Below are positions 62,891-64,000 of a DNA stretch of 64,000 nt, in pieces; the first letter of the stretch is position 1; the number at the start of each line of letters is the position of its first letter. The DNA comes from Eoetvoesiella caeni (GTDB lineage Bacteria; Pseudomonadota; Gammaproteobacteria; Burkholderiales; Burkholderiaceae_B), in NCBI RefSeq assembly GCF_003315175.1, contig NZ_QNRQ01000002.1, forward strand, positions 338,666 to 402,665, written 5' to 3'. The notes under the pieces were generated by a model. That model did no database searches, was not told where the DNA came from, and was given only the letters and a program-made list of their open reading frames with translations. The position numbers were made by a program, and so were the translations under genes.

Positions 62891-64000
62891 ATGAACGAAT
62901 TTTGGCAGACTTGCATTCATCGGCTCGAGCAAGAACTTCCTCCTCAGCAAATAAGCGCCTGGATAAGGCCCTTGGTTCCGCTCGCGTTCGATGAAGCGCA
63001 GGCTGTGCTGCGCGTGTCTGCTCCCAATCGATTCAAGCTAGACTGGGTGCGCAAGAATTTTTCGCACCAAATAGAAAACTTGGCGTCCGAATGGTTTAAA
63101 CGCCCGGTGCAGGTATCTTTCGAGCTGGCGGCGTCCAGTCGGCCCGCGCCGGTTGCGCGCGCCGCTGCCGCCGTGGCAACCCCAACCAACAATGTTGTGC
63201 CACAAGGGCAGGCGCCGGTTCAGGTTCCCGCCATGCCGTCGACGGCCGTCAATGCCGCTACGGCCGAAGCCGCGCACGACCGTTCGCGCCTGAACACCGA
63301 CCTAACCTTCGAGAACTTCGTTACCGGTAAAGCCAATCAGCTTGCGCGTGCGGCGGCACTGCAGGTGGCCGAGAATCCAGGGGTTTCGTATAACCCTTTG
63401 TTTTTGTACGGCGGCGTCGGCTTGGGCAAAACCCATCTTATTCACGCTATCGGCAATGCGTTGCTGGCCAATGGCAATGGAACCCGCGTGCGCTATGTGC
63501 ATGCCGACCAGTATGTGTCCGATGTGGTCAAGGCGTACCAGCGCAAGGCGTTCGACGAATTCAAGCGTTATTATCATTCGCTTGATTTATTGCTGATAGA
63601 CGACATCCAGTTTTTTGCCGGAAAAAACCGTACGCAGGAAGAGTTTTTCTACGCCTTCGAAGCCATGGTGGCGCAGCGCAAGCAAATCATTATTACGTCC
63701 GATACCTATCCCAAGGAATTGGCCAATATCGACAGCCGGCTCATTTCGCGTTTCGACTCGGGGCTGACGGTTGCCATCGAGCCGCCCGAACTGGAAATGC
63801 GGGTTGCCATTTTGCTGCGCAAGGCTGAAACCGAAGGCGTGACCATGCCTGAAGAGGTGGCGTTTTTTATTGCCAAGCATCTTCGCAGCAACGTGCGCGA
63901 ACTCGAGGGCGCGTTGCGCAAAGTATCGGCTTATGCGCGCTTTCACGGCCGCGAAGTCCTTACTGTGGAAGTCTGCAAAGACGCCCTGAAGGATTTGCTG
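62891..64000 (+). CDS. dnaA: Chromosomal replication initiator DnaA, 3' end beyond window
   Basis: The first 370 codons from the ATG at 62891 ([28 protein letters not shown]). Domain I covers about 1-80, followed by a Pro/Ala-rich linker (about 80-130) and the AAA+ domain with Walker [10 protein letters not shown] (174-182) and Walker [10 protein letters not shown] (233-241). The sensor and Arg-finger region is present. The DNA-binding domain IV lies beyond the window. Confidence 0.98.
   Translation, partial: MNEFWQTCIHRLEQELPPQQISAWIRPLVPLAFDEAQAVLRVSAPNRFKLDWVRKNFSHQIENLASEWFKRPVQVSFELAASSRPAPVARAAAAVATPTNNVVPQGQAPVQVPAMPSTAVNAATAEAAHDRSRLNTDLTFENFVTGKANQLARAAALQVAENPGVSYNPLFLYGGVGLGKTHLIHAIGNALLANGNGTRVRYVHADQYVSDVVKAYQRKAFDEFKRYYHSLDLLLIDDIQFFAGKNRTQEEFFYAFEAMVAQRKQIIITSDTYPKELANIDSRLISRFDSGLTVAIEPPELEMRVAILLRKAETEGVTMPEEVAFFIAKHLRSNVRELEGALRKVSAYARFHGREVLTVEVCKDALKDLL

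Overview
The window looks like chromosomal DNA of a betaproteobacterium of the Alcaligenaceae (Bordetella/Pusillimonas-like). I base this on protein sequence character and on gene order: mnmG-rsmG-parA-parB, then tRNA-Tyr/Gly/Thr-tuf-tRNA-Trp-secE-nusG-rplKAJL-rpoBC and rpsL-rpsG-fusA-tuf, an order I recall from Bordetella. Species cannot be fixed by eye. Nearly every gene left of about 62.4 kb lies on the minus strand, and dnaA at the right edge lies on the plus strand, so this is origin-proximal DNA.

Layout, left to right. 1-4.6 kb: the str operon (tuf, cut by the window edge, then fusA, rpsG, rpsL). 4.8-17.4 kb: an accessory catabolic cassette between rpsL and rpoC. It holds a crotonase-family hydrolase, a complete LIV-type ABC transporter with binding protein, an acyl-CoA synthetase, a three-subunit molybdenum hydroxylase and an AraC regulator. 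The set matches the 2-furoate pathway (HmfABCDE type), in which furoate is imported, activated to the CoA ester, hydroxylated and hydrolysed to 2-oxoglutarate. 17.6-31.4 kb: rpoC, rpoB, rplL, rplJ, rplA, rplK, nusG, secE, tRNA-Trp, a second tuf and tRNA-Thr, -Gly, -Tyr. 31.5-36.9 kb: asparaginase, parB, parA, rsmG, mnmG.

36.9-38.0 kb is non-coding and carries three parS-like 16-mers and a series of DnaA-box-like 9-mers, so it is a candidate oriC and segregation centre. 38.0-41.5 kb: a cold-shock protein, a methionine-type aminotransferase and a metallophosphatase. 41.5-47.4 kb: a complete urease operon (ureDAJBCEFG). 47.4-51.5 kb: a MarR regulator, an acyl-CoA dehydrogenase, an enoyl-CoA hydratase and a cupin dioxygenase.

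51.68-57.83 kb is a 6.1-kb genomic island inserted at the 3' end of mnmE, bounded by imperfect 18-bp direct repeats (15/18 identical). It encodes an autoinhibited Fic enzyme, a coiled-coil protein of unknown function, and a primase (AEP)-superfamily-2 helicase of the kind named TOTE conflict system. It also holds two truncated genes meeting at a deletion junction (an unknown protein and RhuM) and the first codons of a lost tyrosine integrase. 57.8-64 kb: mnmE, a YciI-like protein, yidC, yidD, rnpA, rpmH and the first 370 codons of dnaA.

The most notable items are the mnmE-anchored island with its probable conflict system, the furoate-type cassette embedded between core transcription and translation operons, and the two competing origin candidates (mnmG side and rpmH/dnaA side) separated by about 20 kb of inserted genes.
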